Shown here: piece after piece, positions 1 to 11,112 of the stretch
Numbering within the stretch: position 1 is the first letter of the stretch
Layout: every line of letters begins with the position of its first letter
Assembly: GCA_017849455.1 (NCBI GenBank)
Contig: JAFIGX010000026.1
Coordinates: 124,001 to 188,000 of the forward strand
Direction: 5' to 3'
DNA length: 64,000 nt
Origin: Pseudobacter sp.
GTDB taxonomy: Bacteria > Bacteroidota > Bacteroidia > Chitinophagales > Chitinophagaceae
The notes under the pieces: model-generated
The model's database searches: none
Told to the model about the DNA's origin: nothing
Seen by the model: only the letters and a program-made list of their open reading frames with translations
Program-made: the position numbers and the translations under genes

Positions 1-1
1 T

Positions 2-448
2 GGCGTAACCGATGTTCGTAATATCGGGGCTATCGCCCGGTCGGCCCTCTGCTGCGGCGCCCAGGCATTGATCATCCCCGACAAGGGTGTAGGAGCATTG
101 AATGAGGAGGCCATCAAATCCTCTGCAGGCGCCCTCGAAAAGATCCATGTGTGCCGGGTGAACAGTCTCATGAAAGCGGTGGATACCCTTCATCTCAACG
201 GCATCCGTGTATTTGCTTCGGAAATGACGGCCACCACCAGTGTGTTTGAACTGGAATACGGTGATCCTTGTTGTATAGTCGTGGGCAGTGAAGACAAAGG
301 TATTTTTCCCGGCTTGCTGAAGATCAGCGATACCATTTTCAGGATACCCATGGCCGGCGATTTTGAATCATTGAACGTATCCGTGGCTACCGGGATCATC
401 CTGTATGAAGCGATGAAGCAGCGGATGGGGGTAGGAAGCAAGGGGTAA
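2..448 (+). CDS. rlmB: SpoU/TrmH-family 23S rRNA 2'-O-ribose methyltransferase, C-terminal part
   Basis: This is the 3' part of an rRNA methyltransferase that uses S-adenosylmethionine to methylate the 2'-O of a guanosine, most likely G2251 of 23S rRNA. The frame is open from base 2, so the N-terminal substrate-binding domain lies outside the window. All three SpoU knot motifs are visible: the RNIGAIAR block at the start, VVGSEDKGI in the middle, and SLNVSVATGI near the end, which together form the trefoil-knot SAM site. The family assignment is firm; RlmB rather than another TrmH-like enzyme is inferred from the usual Bacteroidota complement. The next gene starts 26 bases downstream on the same strand, so cotranscription is likely. 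Confidence 0.85.
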   Translation, partial: GVTDVRNIGAIARSALCCGAQALIIPDKGVGALNEEAIKSSAGALEKIHVCRVNSLMKAVDTLHLNGIRVFASEMTATTSVFELEYGDPCCIVVGSEDKGIFPGLLKISDTIFRIPMAGDFESLNVSVATGIILYEAMKQRMGVGSKG

Positions 449-474
449 GAAGGGACCATAAAAAATGTTGGTGT

Positions 475-1338
475 ATGACAAATTTACCTGAGATAAAACT
501 GGTCGAATGCCCGCGTGATGCCATGCAAGGCTGGAGTTCCATGATACCTACCGGGCAAAAGATAGTTTACCTGAACGCCTTGCTGAGAGTGGGTTTCGAC
601 ACGCTCGATTTCGGAAGTTTCGTATCGCCCAAAGCCATTCCGCAGATGGCCGATACAAAAGAGGTCGTTCCACAGCTCGATCTCGATGGCACGCATACGA
701 AACTGCTCGCCATTATTGCCAACCTGCGCGGGGCCGAAGAGGCCCTGGCATTCGATACCATCCATTATCTCGGCTTTCCTTTTTCCGTGTCGGAAACATT
801 CCAGCAACGGAATACGAACAGCTCCATCAGTGAATCACTGGGCCGTGTCCGGGATATTCAAAACCTCTGTGTGAAAAAGGACAGGGAACTGGTAGTGTAC
901 ATTTCGATGGGCTTTGGAAACCCTTACCATGATCCCTGGTCGGATGAGATCGTTTTTCAATGGGTAGATCAATTGGTGGCGATGGGGATCAAAACGATCT
1001 CACTGGCCGATACGGTTGGACTGGCAACACCTACCCAGGTGCAAACGATCACCCAATACCTGGTCAATGCCTTGCCCGGTATCGAGATCGGGGTACATCT
1101 CCATTCCACACCGCATAACTGGAAAGCCAAGATCGACGCGGCTTTGCAGGCAGGATGCCGCCGCTTCGACGGAGCACTGAAAGGTATTGGCGGATGCCCC
1201 ATGGCCGATGATGAACTGGTCGGCAATATGAATACCGAATGGATGTTGCAATATTTCGATGAACTGAAAATATCCCCATCGCTCCACAGGGAAGCCCTCA
1301 CTGAAGCAAGCGCCATGGCGGAGGAGATCTTTCATTGA
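475..1338 (+). CDS. Hydroxymethylglutaryl-CoA lyase-like protein (HMGL family)
   Basis: This 287-residue protein belongs to the HMGL-like pyruvate-carboxylase/lyase family of metal-dependent TIM barrels, and the best-known member cleaves HMG-CoA to acetoacetate and acetyl-CoA in leucine breakdown. The early ECPRDAMQGW block corresponds to the catalytic Arg-Asp motif, VHLHSTPHNW carries the metal-binding His-x-His, and GALKGIGGCPMA matches the glycine-rich loop with the active-site Cys. Length fits bacterial HMG-CoA lyases (about 290-300). The first motif (PRDAMQGW rather than PRDGLQNE) departs from the textbook sequence, so a related aldol-type lyase is possible. The stop codon is followed almost at once by palindromic repeat A1. 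Confidence 0.8.
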   Translation: MTNLPEIKLVECPRDAMQGWSSMIPTGQKIVYLNALLRVGFDTLDFGSFVSPKAIPQMADTKEVVPQLDLDGTHTKLLAIIANLRGAEEALAFDTIHYLGFPFSVSETFQQRNTNSSISESLGRVRDIQNLCVKKDRELVVYISMGFGNPYHDPWSDEIVFQWVDQLVAMGIKTISLADTVGLATPTQVQTITQYLVNALPGIEIGVHLHSTPHNWKAKIDAALQAGCRRFDGALKGIGGCPMADDELVGNMNTEWMLQYFDELKISPSLHREALTEASAMAEEIFH

Positions 1339-1340
1339 GA

Positions 1341-1434
1341 GTTTGCAGTGGGCAATTGGCAGTTTGCTGCACCCTGAAAAAAGAAATTTCATTTCGTTAC
1401 GTTGTCTCCCAACTGCCAATTGCCCACTGCAAAC
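1341..1434. repeat. Family A palindromic element, copy A1
   Basis: A perfect 24-base inverted repeat (1341-1364 against 1411-1434) encloses a 46-base loop. Each arm is a run of degenerate heptamers such as AGTGGGC and AATTGGC. It starts three bases after the stop of the HMGL gene and ends 24 bases before the GSCFA gene, both on +. Related copies are at 5736-5847 and 15407-15506. Confidence 0.85.
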
Positions 1435-1458
1435 TGCCAACTTAAATAATTACACACT

Positions 1459-2445
1459 ATGTCCTTCATGCTCGATATCAACCTGCCCGTCCCTGCGGAA
1501 ACCATCAGTTACCAGCAGCCACTACTGCTCACAGGTTCCTGTTTCACGGAACATATCGGCAATAGCCTGCAGGAATGGAAGTTCGACGTGCTGCAAAATC
1601 CCAATGGTATCCTGTTCGATCCGCTGAGCGTGGCCAATAGCCTTGTTTCTTATGTTCACAATAAACAATATGAGGAAAAAGACCTGATCTATTTCAATGA
1701 GCTATGGCAGAGCTGGCAGCACCATAGCCGGTTTTCGAATATGGATAAGGAAGGATGCCTGCAGATGATCAACAACTCCCAGCGGGAGGCCCATCAATTT
1801 CTTTCCAAAGCACAATGGATCATCATTACGCTCGGCAGCGCATTCTCCTACCGCCTGGCAGAGAACGGGCAGGGAGTAGCGAACTGCCATAGGGCGCCTG
1901 CCCAATGGTTCCGCAAACACCTGATGACGATCGAAGAGATCAATTCGGCGCTCGACAACTGCCTGCATCAACTCAGGCAATTCAATCCCGCCCTCAGGAT
2001 CATTTTCACGGTCAGCCCTGTACGGCATATACGCGATGGAGTGGTCGATAATAACCGGAGCAAAGCCCGCCTGCTGGAAGTGGTACATCATCTCGTCAAT
2101 AAATTCGACAGCCTCTATTATTTCCCGGCCTATGAACTGGTGATCGATGTGTTGCGCGATTACCGCTATTATGATATCGATATGGTGCATCCCAATTACC
2201 CGGCCACCCAGTTCGTGCTGGAAAAGTTCCTATCGCAATTCGTGGACGAGCCTTCGCGGCAACTGGCTGCGCAGGTGCAGAAGATCATGATCGCCCGAAA
2301 GCACAAAGCATTTCACCCGGCCACTGAAGCGCATAAAAAATTTTTGCAGGCCCATTATGAGAAGACCAGGGAACTGCAGGAACAATACCCTTTCCTTCGT
2401 CTACATGAAGAGCTCGACTATTTTGCCGGTCTTTCTTCCTCCTGA
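1459..2445 (+). CDS. GSCFA-domain protein
   Basis: The 328-residue product carries the diagnostic GSCFT motif at about residues 27-31 and a long GSCFA domain, which resembles SGNH/GDSL hydrolases. The family is widespread in Bacteroidota and has no established substrate. The region around PNGILFDPLS and the later DMVHPNYPAT block fit the SGNH-like first and last catalytic blocks, the latter with the D-x-x-H arrangement. There is no signal peptide, so it is probably cytoplasmic. Translation is taken from the first ATG, 24 bases after repeat A1; an ATG three codons later would also serve. Its stop codon lies in a degenerate half-copy of repeat family D. Confidence 0.8.
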   Translation: MSFMLDINLPVPAETISYQQPLLLTGSCFTEHIGNSLQEWKFDVLQNPNGILFDPLSVANSLVSYVHNKQYEEKDLIYFNELWQSWQHHSRFSNMDKEGCLQMINNSQREAHQFLSKAQWIIITLGSAFSYRLAENGQGVANCHRAPAQWFRKHLMTIEEINSALDNCLHQLRQFNPALRIIFTVSPVRHIRDGVVDNNRSKARLLEVVHHLVNKFDSLYYFPAYELVIDVLRDYRYYDIDMVHPNYPATQFVLEKFLSQFVDEPSRQLAAQVQKIMIARKHKAFHPATEAHKKFLQAHYEKTRELQEQYPFLRLHEELDYFAGLSSS

Positions 2446-2463
2446 TCCTTAAAATATCCACAA
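2436..2463. repeat. Degenerate half-copy of family D element
   Basis: The stretch TTCCTCCTGATCCTTAAAAT and the next eight bases match one arm of the 155-base D element (63807 onward) with only a few changes. The GSCFA stop codon TGA lies inside it, replacing the TAA at the same place in the full element. No second arm is visible. Confidence 0.5.
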
Positions 2464-2516
2464 CACGACCAATATGCGGGTAATCTTGTATCCTGAAACC
2501 TGTAACTTTACTCATC

Positions 2517-3587
2517 ATGACATCAACAACATCGGCATTGACCGTTCCGCTGGCTTTCAGCAGGCGTAATAGCTTACCGGCATCAGGCATTACCGTTCTG
2601 GCAGGTGATATTGGCGGCACCAAGACCAACCTGGCCTTCTTCAGGGCCACCCAACAGGAGGTAAAGCTCCTGTATGCCTCCAAATATCCATCGGCAGATT
2701 ATCATTCATTATTGGAGATCATCCAGGTCTTTTTGTCGGAGGCGAAACAGCCCGGCCTGCCCGATCGCCTTTGCATGGGCGTGGCGGGCCCTGTATTGAA
2801 CGGGAAAGTGGAGCTCACCAATCTCAACTGGGAACTGGATTGTGCGGAGATGAGCAGGCAGACCAACGTGAAGGATGTGATGTTACTGAACGACCTGGAA
2901 TCCACCGCTTATGGTCTCGCTGCCCTGCAACCGGAAGATTATATTAGCATTCACCACGGACAGCCAGGCAATACCGGCAATATGGCCATCATTGCACCAG
3001 GCACCGGGCTGGGCGAAGCAGGATTGTACTGGGATAAAAGATCATACCATCCTTTCCCGACAGAAGGCGGGCATTGCGATTTTTCTCCGCGTACCGATCT
3101 CGATATGGAATTGTGCAAATACCTTCAATTGAAATACGAAGTAGTGAGCTGGGAAAAAGTGATCGCAGGTCCGGGTATCGTTGACCTGTACGAATTCCTG
3201 CGTGATGTGAAGAAAAAAGAAGAACCATCCTGGTTAGCCGCAGAGTTGGCAGAACTGGATGAAGACAGATCGGCTGCCATCAGTCATGCCGCCATCCAGC
3301 AAAAAGCTGCTATCTGCGTAGAGACCATGGACCTTTATATCCGTTATCTCGCGCGCGAAACATCGAACCTGGTGCTGAAAATGAAAGCCACCGGCGGTGT
3401 CTTCCTCGGTGGGGGCATCCCTCCCAAAATAGCGCCATTGCTGCAACAGGAAAGTTTCTACCGTCATTATATGGATTGCGACCGCATGCAACATCTGTTG
3501 GAAACAGTAGCGATCCGGATCATCAGGAACGATAAAGCCGGATTGCTGGGAGCAGCCTGGTATGGAGCGTATGGAGAATTCAATTAA
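2517..3587 (+). CDS. glk: Glucokinase (Glk family)
   Basis: This 356-residue enzyme phosphorylates glucose with ATP to glucose 6-phosphate at the entry to glycolysis. It is of the bacterial Glk type: the phosphate-binding AGDIGGTKTN motif is at about residues 28-37, GVAGPV follows, LNDLESTAYG carries the catalytic Asp, and APGTGLGEA and EGGHCDF complete the sugar and nucleotide site. The C-terminal LGGGIPPKI adenosine motif is intact. The N-terminal 27 residues before the P-loop are longer than in E. coli Glk, so a later start cannot be excluded, but no better-placed ATG exists. It ends 12 bases before the protease gene and the two are probably cotranscribed. Confidence 0.9.
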   Translation: MTSTTSALTVPLAFSRRNSLPASGITVLAGDIGGTKTNLAFFRATQQEVKLLYASKYPSADYHSLLEIIQVFLSEAKQPGLPDRLCMGVAGPVLNGKVELTNLNWELDCAEMSRQTNVKDVMLLNDLESTAYGLAALQPEDYISIHHGQPGNTGNMAIIAPGTGLGEAGLYWDKRSYHPFPTEGGHCDFSPRTDLDMELCKYLQLKYEVVSWEKVIAGPGIVDLYEFLRDVKKKEEPSWLAAELAELDEDRSAAISHAAIQQKAAICVETMDLYIRYLARETSNLVLKMKATGGVFLGGGIPPKIAPLLQQESFYRHYMDCDRMQHLLETVAIRIIRNDKAGLLGAAWYGAYGEFN

Positions 3588-3599
3588 ACGATTAACGAA

Positions 3600-5702
3600 A
3601 TGAGGAAGTATTCATCGAGATACCGTACACTGATCATTGCCATCGTATGGATATTGGCCGGCAATAGTATGCTGCTGGCGCAGAAAAGCAAGGTAACGGA
3701 AAATATCGACCTGGTGATGCACAATACCACCAGCATGCTGCAACAGATCCACTATGCACCGAAAATGCTCGACGATAAATTCGCTGTCCGCATTTTCAAT
3801 TCCTATCTTCAGCAACTCGATCCGGGCAAGCGATTTTTCCTCCAAACTGATATTACCCAGTTCAAAAAATATGAGGGCCAGTTGGATGATGAAATGCGTA
3901 ACAGGCCGGTGCAATTCTACAAGGTCGTGAACACTGCGTTCAAACAACGCCTCACCGAGGCCGAGACCATGCTGGCCGACCTGCTCAAACAACCATTTAC
4001 TTTTACCCAGGAAGAGACCTTTAACGATAAAACGGAATCCCTTACTTACTGCCAAACAACTGAAGAGCTGCAGGCACGATGGAAGAACTACCTCAAGTTC
4101 CAGGTATTGGGGCAATATGAAGACCTGCTCGAACTGCGTGCAAAAGATACCGCCCATTCGAGCGAAGCACAACTGGAAGAGAAAGCCCGCCAGTTCGTAT
4201 CGAGGATCGAGAAAAGGAATATCGATAACCTGCTCAGGCTGACCACTGAAGAAGAGGCATTCAATACCTATCTCAACAGCATCATCAACCTGTACGATCC
4301 CCATTCCAATTATTTCCTGCCGTTGGACCGCCGGGAATTCCAGGAAGGGCTTAGTGGCATTTATTATGGTATCGGCGCTTTATTGCAGGAACAGCAGGGC
4401 AAGGTAAGTATCGGTGAATTGATGATCGGAGGGCCGGCCTGGAAATCGGGCCAGGTGGAGAAAGGGGATGTACTGGTGAAAGTGGCGCAGATGGGAGAAA
4501 AAGCGGTGGATGTGGCCGGTTATGCCATGAGTGAGATCATCAAGCTTACCCGTGGACAAAAAGGCACATCGGTCATCATCACTTTCCGGAAGAATGACGG
4601 GAGCCTGAAAGAAGTGACCCTCAAACGAGAGGCGCTTCAGTTGGAAGACACCTTCGTGAAAGGCGCCGTCATCGGGGATTCGGACAAGATTGGCTATATC
4701 TCGTTCCCTAAATTCTACACCAATTTCGGCGATGCCAACGGACGCAGTTGCGCGGAAGACATGGCCCGTGAACTGGAAAAGCTGAAGAACGAACAGGTGA
4801 AGGGGATCATCATCGATATCCGTAACAACAGCGGAGGGAGCCTGGGTGAAGTGATCAACATGGTTGGACTGTTCATCAAGGAAGGGCCCGTAGTACAGGT
4901 GAAAAGCGCTGTGGGCGCGCCTTATATAAGCCAGGTGCAGAACAAACAGGTTTTGTATGATGGCCCGCTGGTAGTATTGGTGAATGAACTCAGTGCTTCC
5001 GCCTCCGAGATCTTTGCAGCAGCCATACAGGATTACCACCGCGGCATCATCATCGGCAGCGCCTCCACTTATGGCAAAGGCTCAGTGCAACGCGCTTTCG
5101 GGATCGTCGATAACCGGCAGGTAGGCACCGACAACCTCGACCTCGGCACCATACATATCACCCTGCAGAAATACTATCGCATCACCGGCGCTGCCACTCA
5201 ACTGAAAGGGATCAGGCCCGATGTACAACTGCCAGGCATATACGAACCTTATAAAATGCAGGAGAAAGACAACCCCACGGCGCTTGCCTGGGATACGATC
5301 AGGGCCGTGCCTTTCACGCCCTGGAACGATGAGAGTACGATCCGGCAGGTGATCGCACTGGCCAATGACCGGATCGGGAAAGACACCGTGCTGCTGGCCT
5401 TAAAGAAAAACCTCCGCTGGCTGGAAAACAGGGGCTCTAAACACTCCCTGCAGTTGAAAAAATATAAACAGGAAGAAACAGCCTTGCAGCAGAAAGTGGC
5501 GCAGATCCGTAAACAGTTGATCAGCACCGACAGCATCCATGTGAAGAACACAGCGGACATGGACGATGATCTGAAAGGGAAAGAACAATTCCGGATCGAT
5601 AGTAACAAAGGATGGCTGAACAGTCTGAAGCGTGACCTGTTCCTGGCGGAAGCGGTTGCCGTGATCGATGAGTACATCCGTATCAGGAAAATGGCAATTT
5701 AG
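3600..5702 (+). CDS. prc: Carboxy-terminal processing (tail-specific) protease, S41A family
   Basis: A 700-residue periplasmic protease of the Tsp/Prc type that trims or degrades envelope proteins from their C-termini. Residues 1-27 form a signal peptide. An N-terminal helical TSP domain runs to about residue 230, a PDZ domain follows (GIGALLQEQ to about 340), then the S41 peptidase core and a C-terminal DUF3340-like helical tail. The catalytic Ser lies in the SASAS block (residues 465-469) and the general-base Lys in YGKGS (Lys493), the same arrangement as in E. coli Tsp. Length matches the family. It is probably cotranscribed with glk. Downstream it converges on the patatin gene with palindrome A2 between the two. 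Confidence 0.9.
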   Translation: MRKYSSRYRTLIIAIVWILAGNSMLLAQKSKVTENIDLVMHNTTSMLQQIHYAPKMLDDKFAVRIFNSYLQQLDPGKRFFLQTDITQFKKYEGQLDDEMRNRPVQFYKVVNTAFKQRLTEAETMLADLLKQPFTFTQEETFNDKTESLTYCQTTEELQARWKNYLKFQVLGQYEDLLELRAKDTAHSSEAQLEEKARQFVSRIEKRNIDNLLRLTTEEEAFNTYLNSIINLYDPHSNYFLPLDRREFQEGLSGIYYGIGALLQEQQGKVSIGELMIGGPAWKSGQVEKGDVLVKVAQMGEKAVDVAGYAMSEIIKLTRGQKGTSVIITFRKNDGSLKEVTLKREALQLEDTFVKGAVIGDSDKIGYISFPKFYTNFGDANGRSCAEDMARELEKLKNEQVKGIIIDIRNNSGGSLGEVINMVGLFIKEGPVVQVKSAVGAPYISQVQNKQVLYDGPLVVLVNELSASASEIFAAAIQDYHRGIIIGSASTYGKGSVQRAFGIVDNRQVGTDNLDLGTIHITLQKYYRITGAATQLKGIRPDVQLPGIYEPYKMQEKDNPTALAWDTIRAVPFTPWNDESTIRQVIALANDRIGKDTVLLALKKNLRWLENRGSKHSLQLKKYKQEETALQQKVAQIRKQLISTDSIHVKNTADMDDDLKGKEQFRIDSNKGWLNSLKRDLFLAEAVAVIDEYIRIRKMAI

Positions 5703-5735
5703 TCGTTACTGGTTGGGGGTTGGCAATCGGGAATT

Positions 5736-5847
5736 AGTTGGCAGTGGGCAATTGGCAGTTTGCAGTTTGGTAACAGTCAATCCTTATGGGCAACTGTAAA
5801 CATGCGGAGACCTCTGACTGCAAACTGCCAATTGCCCACTGCCAACT
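5736..5847. repeat. Family A palindromic element, copy A2
   Basis: A perfect 31-base inverted repeat (5736-5766 against 5817-5847) made of heptamers, for example AGTTGGC then AGTGGGC, around a 50-base loop. It lies between convergent genes and its right end contains the TAG stop of the patatin gene. The inner loop shares TGGTAACAGTC with copy A3. Confidence 0.9.
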
Positions 5848-8101
5848 AAAAAGGTATTCCCAAATTGATATATGACTGCAAGCGCTTTGTCTGGTCGCAA
5901 TACATGGCGCTTATTTCCAGCGGGCCTAATGCAAAATTATAAGAGAATGTCAGTGCATATCCCGAAAAGAAATCTGCATTGTTGAAAAATCTGCTTGTGC
6001 TGATGAGGTTATTGAAGAGCACGTTGGCCCTTCCCGTTATATAAGTGTTGCTGAAGACCTGGTATCTCAACCCACCCTGTATGGTCAGTACGCTGGGAGA
6101 ATAGAGCGTACCTTCCTGGAGGCCGGCAAAAGTGATCTGGTTGCGGAAGAGTTTGGTAAGTCCGCCAATGATAAATTCATTCATCACGTTCCTGTCGTAC
6201 CTGAAATTAACGCCGCCCTGCATGTTCATGAGCAGTGTGGTGCGCCTGCTGACCGGTGCATAGCTTTCAAGGTACATAGTAGTGCGCGGATAGCCATTAC
6301 TGGCCACAGTGGTATCGCTGCCTGGCTGGGGCTGAGTTCCCATGAATTTGACACGGGGATGTTGTTTCCCTACCCATCCTCCTTCCAGATCGATCCTGAC
6401 GCCTCTTCTTGGATAAACGCCTCTGTCGAGTGAATTATGTGAGAGCGCCATAAAGCTCGTCACATAATCATTACTGCCTTTGAAGGCGAATTCGGTGGTG
6501 ATGGTAGGGGAATAGCGCACCCATTCGAACCGGGAGCCTATGCCCAATGTGAAGCGGCGGTTGGCAGAGAATTGAACACGTCCGCCGAACTTGAAAAGAT
6601 TCTGTTTATAGAGGCCATTCTGTTTGTACTGATCGTATTCATAGGTGGCCACATCGAAGCGATCGAATTGGGTTTCCAGGAGTACGGCCACATTTTTCCG
6701 CCGGCCCATATACTGCAGGTGTTCGCCCCGCACGCGAACACTTTCACCGAGATTGATGCTGACCAGGCTTCTTGAATTGGTGACCAGGAAATTCCTTGCG
6801 GTGAGATTGGCGATGAGGCCGATGCCGCTGAAACGGTTATAATGCAAGCCCAGTTTGGCGAAGGTGAGCGGGTTTTCCGTAACGTCGAAAATGATCTTGC
6901 AGGTACCGTCGGGGAGGGGTTCCAGTGAATAGACAACCCGTTTATAATAGCGTGTGCCATAAGCCTGCCGCACCATATTGGCCAGCTTTTTGGCCGTGTA
7001 ATCCTGGTTGGTGATGAAGTCCATGGTATGCGTGAAGAAATCCGGGGAGGTTTTATCGGTTCCATGTACTTCATAGGAGGATATCCTTACACGGTCTACC
7101 ACGGGCAGCCTGTTTGGATGGATCTCAACAGGGCCATAGATCGAATCGAGTGAATCTTTCAGTTTTTTGAATGTCGGGTACAGGTTCCTGCCCTCTTCCA
7201 GTCCAAGGTTCAGGATAGCACCTGCATCCGAAAAGCTGCCCATGCTATATTTCTCCATCTTGAAAGGGATATAGATATTGCATTGGGGCACTTCGATCTT
7301 ATTGTCTTCTGCTTCCCTGAAAAAAGCCACCTGGAGCAGGATCTGGAAAGCATTGCGTACTTTGTCCGAAGGCAGCAGTCCGCTGGCAACATTGCTCCCG
7401 ATCACGAAATCGGCGCCCATTTCCTTTACGTCGCGTACCGGGAAGTTCCTGACCAGTCCGCCATCGATCAGCTTTTTACCATTGTAATCCACTGCCGTGA
7501 ATACGGAGGGGATGGCCATACTGGAACGGATAGCCGAAATGATCTCACCTTCTTTCATCACTACTGCTTCTCCTGTTCCCACATCGGTACCGATGCAGCG
7601 GAATGGGATGCTGAATTTCGAAAAATCTTTTTGCGAATAAACGGGGAAGAAAAGTTCGGAGAATTTAAGCCAGAGCTCTTGTCCTTCCAGTACGCCACTG
7701 GGCAGGCGGAAACGATGGTTCACCCAGGGCAATTCAATGACATATTTGGAGTATTCTTCTTTTTCTTCCATGAAAATGCTTCGCAGGGAAGACTGGTTGC
7801 TCAGGAGGAGGTCCCAGTCGATGGACTGGGCTACCTTTTCAATACTATCAGCCGAATAGCCTACTGCATAGAGGCTCCCGATGATACTGCCCATACTGGT
7901 GCCTGTGATATAGTCGATTTTCAGTCCGGCAGAATCGATTGCTTTGAGGATACCGATATGCGCCAGTCCTTTGGCCCCGCCGCCACTCAGCGTGAGGCCG
8001 ATCTTCGGGCGGCCGGTTGTGGTTTGCGCACCGGCATGTTGCAAACAAAAAAATAATAGTATGATCAATGAATATTTCCAGGCCATAGGTCTTGATAGCA
8101 T
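5846..8101 (-). CDS. Patatin-like phospholipase with C-terminal outer-membrane barrel (PlpD/type Vd-like)
   Basis: The product has a signal peptide, a patatin lipase domain and a long C-terminal half that ends in a BamA/Omp85-type barrel, the architecture of type Vd autotransporters that display or release a lipase. The oxyanion loop GGGAKG, the nucleophile motif GTSMG and the second catalytic residue in DGGLVRNFP are all intact. A POTRA-like stretch lies between about residues 320 and 420 and strand-rich sequence follows to the final GIPF. I chose the ATG at 8101 (MLSRPMAWKYS, then a hydrophobic core); another ATG at 8086 is equally plausible. The longer frame would need a TTG start at 8137. 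The stop codon overlaps palindrome A2. Confidence 0.85.
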   Translation of the reverse strand: MLSRPMAWKYSLIILLFFCLQHAGAQTTTGRPKIGLTLSGGGAKGLAHIGILKAIDSAGLKIDYITGTSMGSIIGSLYAVGYSADSIEKVAQSIDWDLLLSNQSSLRSIFMEEKEEYSKYVIELPWVNHRFRLPSGVLEGQELWLKFSELFFPVYSQKDFSKFSIPFRCIGTDVGTGEAVVMKEGEIISAIRSSMAIPSVFTAVDYNGKKLIDGGLVRNFPVRDVKEMGADFVIGSNVASGLLPSDKVRNAFQILLQVAFFREAEDNKIEVPQCNIYIPFKMEKYSMGSFSDAGAILNLGLEEGRNLYPTFKKLKDSLDSIYGPVEIHPNRLPVVDRVRISSYEVHGTDKTSPDFFTHTMDFITNQDYTAKKLANMVRQAYGTRYYKRVVYSLEPLPDGTCKIIFDVTENPLTFAKLGLHYNRFSGIGLIANLTARNFLVTNSRSLVSINLGESVRVRGEHLQYMGRRKNVAVLLETQFDRFDVATYEYDQYKQNGLYKQNLFKFGGRVQFSANRRFTLGIGSRFEWVRYSPTITTEFAFKGSNDYVTSFMALSHNSLDRGVYPRRGVRIDLEGGWVGKQHPRVKFMGTQPQPGSDTTVASNGYPRTTMYLESYAPVSRRTTLLMNMQGGVNFRYDRNVMNEFIIGGLTKLFRNQITFAGLQEGTLYSPSVLTIQGGLRYQVFSNTYITGRANVLFNNLISTSRFFNNADFFSGYALTFSYNFALGPLEISAMYCDQTKRLQSYINLGIPF

Positions 8102-8158
8102 GATCACACAAATTAAAGAGGATTGGCTATTCCCCAAAGCCGGGAGCAGGAAAAATTA

Positions 8159-8249
8159 TGAGGTCGGAAGCAGGAGGTCGGAAGTATGAAATCTTCCGGA
8201 GTTCATCATAATCGGGTACTTCATACTCCGACCTCCTACTTCATACTTC

Positions 8250-8251
<2 letters not shown>
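8159..8251. repeat. Family B palindromic heptamer element, copy B1
   Basis: Two opposed arrays of degenerate heptamers (units such as AGGTCGG and AAGTATG) form an imperfect hairpin between two minus-strand genes. The best-paired parts are about 8171-8190 and 8220-8240. The right end contains the TAG stop codon of the ABC-F gene. Confidence 0.75.
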
Positions 8252-10241
<1,990 letters not shown>

Positions 10242-10251
10242 GAGTCTTGAG

Positions 10252-10348
10252 ATTAGAAGTCAGAGGTCGGAAGTCAGAAATCCCGATTAGACGGTCTTCA
10301 AGATAATTTTGATCTTCTGACCTCTGACCTCCGACTTCAGACCTCCGG
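10252..10348. repeat. Family B palindromic heptamer element, copy B3
   Basis: Opposed heptamer arrays (AGGTCGG and AGGTCAG type units) at about 10256-10280 and 10314-10347 form an imperfect hairpin. Unlike most copies it lies in the intergenic space of two divergent genes, not next to a stop codon, so a terminator role is not possible here. Confidence 0.7.
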
Positions 10349-10383
10349 TTTCATTCCGTGCCGCAAAAGTAGACAATATCTGT

Positions 10384-10391
10384 TACCTTTG
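10384..10391 (+). promoter_or_regulatory. Candidate -7 box for the DUF3347 gene
   Basis: TACCTTTG matches the Bacteroidota -7 consensus TAnnTTTG and lies 15 bases before the chosen ATG. No convincing TTG box is found 19-20 bases upstream, so support is partial. Confidence 0.4.
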
Positions 10392-10406
10392 AGAAATTTC
10401 TGTTTA

Positions 10407-11003
10407 ATGAAAAAATGGATTATAGCCGTTGTATTACTGGGTGTTATCGGCATTGCGGCATTCAAGATCTGGGGTAAGAAACCGGAAAAAGCTGCCGATG
10501 AAAAACAAAAGCCTTTGTCGATCTCCGAGAATAGCGGGGCATTCAATCAGTCATTCCAGGAATTGCTCACGGCTTATTTTGCCGTGAAAGATGCATTGGT
10601 GGCGAGCGATTCGGCCAAAGCCAGCGCAGCAGCCAACTTACTGGCCATTGCCGCCGATAGTCTCAGGTGCAATGATATCCAGGGCGACAGTACCGGCACT
10701 ATCAAGCTCACTGCAAAAGACTATGCAGGCACCATCAGCGGATCTGCCAGGGCCCTGGCAGGTGAAAAGGAACTGGCAGGCAAAAGAACAGAATTCAAAA
10801 TGATCGCCGAATCGATATGGACGCTTTTCCAGACCGTACATTACAAAGGACAGAAAGTGTACTGGCAATATTGCCCCATGGCCTTCAACAATGAAGGGGC
10901 CTACTGGGTAAGCAATGAAAGCACCATCCGGAATCCCTATTTCGGCGCATCGATGCTAGAATGCGGAAGCGTGGAGGATTCGCTGGATTATTCGGTCAAG
11001 TGA
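10407..11003 (+). CDS. DUF3347-domain membrane-anchored or exported protein
   Basis: A 198-residue protein with one N-terminal hydrophobic segment (residues 3-22) that acts as signal or anchor, followed by a DUF3347 domain. The family hallmarks are present: an alanine-rich helical start, the CPMAFNNEGAYWVS block and the closing NPYFGASMLECG motif with its paired Cys and Met residues. DUF3347 proteins are often found beside or fused to metal-efflux components, and the Cys/Met motif suggests copper handling, but no efflux gene is next to it here. I use the ATG at 10407 because the longer frame would need a TTG inside the -7 box. The downstream gap holds palindrome C1. Confidence 0.75.
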   Translation: MKKWIIAVVLLGVIGIAAFKIWGKKPEKAADEKQKPLSISENSGAFNQSFQELLTAYFAVKDALVASDSAKASAAANLLAIAADSLRCNDIQGDSTGTIKLTAKDYAGTISGSARALAGEKELAGKRTEFKMIAESIWTLFQTVHYKGQKVYWQYCPMAFNNEGAYWVSNESTIRNPYFGASMLECGSVEDSLDYSVK

Positions 11004-11009
11004 ACTGTG

Positions 11010-11101
11010 AAGTTGACATGTTGACAAGTTGATAGGTCGATAAGGGCATGTCTGATCCTGAACCACCTTGTAAACTTTTCAACCTGTTAACCTGTCAACT
11101 T
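11010..11101. repeat. Family C palindromic octamer element, copy C1
   Basis: Two 36-base arms (11010-11045 and 11066-11101) of degenerate octamers such as AGTTGACA and GGTTAACA pair imperfectly. It begins seven bases after the stop of the DUF3347 gene and ends 11 bases before the next start, both genes being on +. Confidence 0.75.
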
Positions 11102-11112
11102 TCCCGCCTGCC

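Noticed and set aside
1341..1434. Palindrome A1 as a simple terminator
   Set aside because: There is no T run after the stem, the loop is 46 bases, and related elements occur where termination is not needed.
7283..8056. 257-codon plus-strand frame
   Set aside because: It is antisense to the patatin gene; the minus-strand frame has all catalytic motifs.
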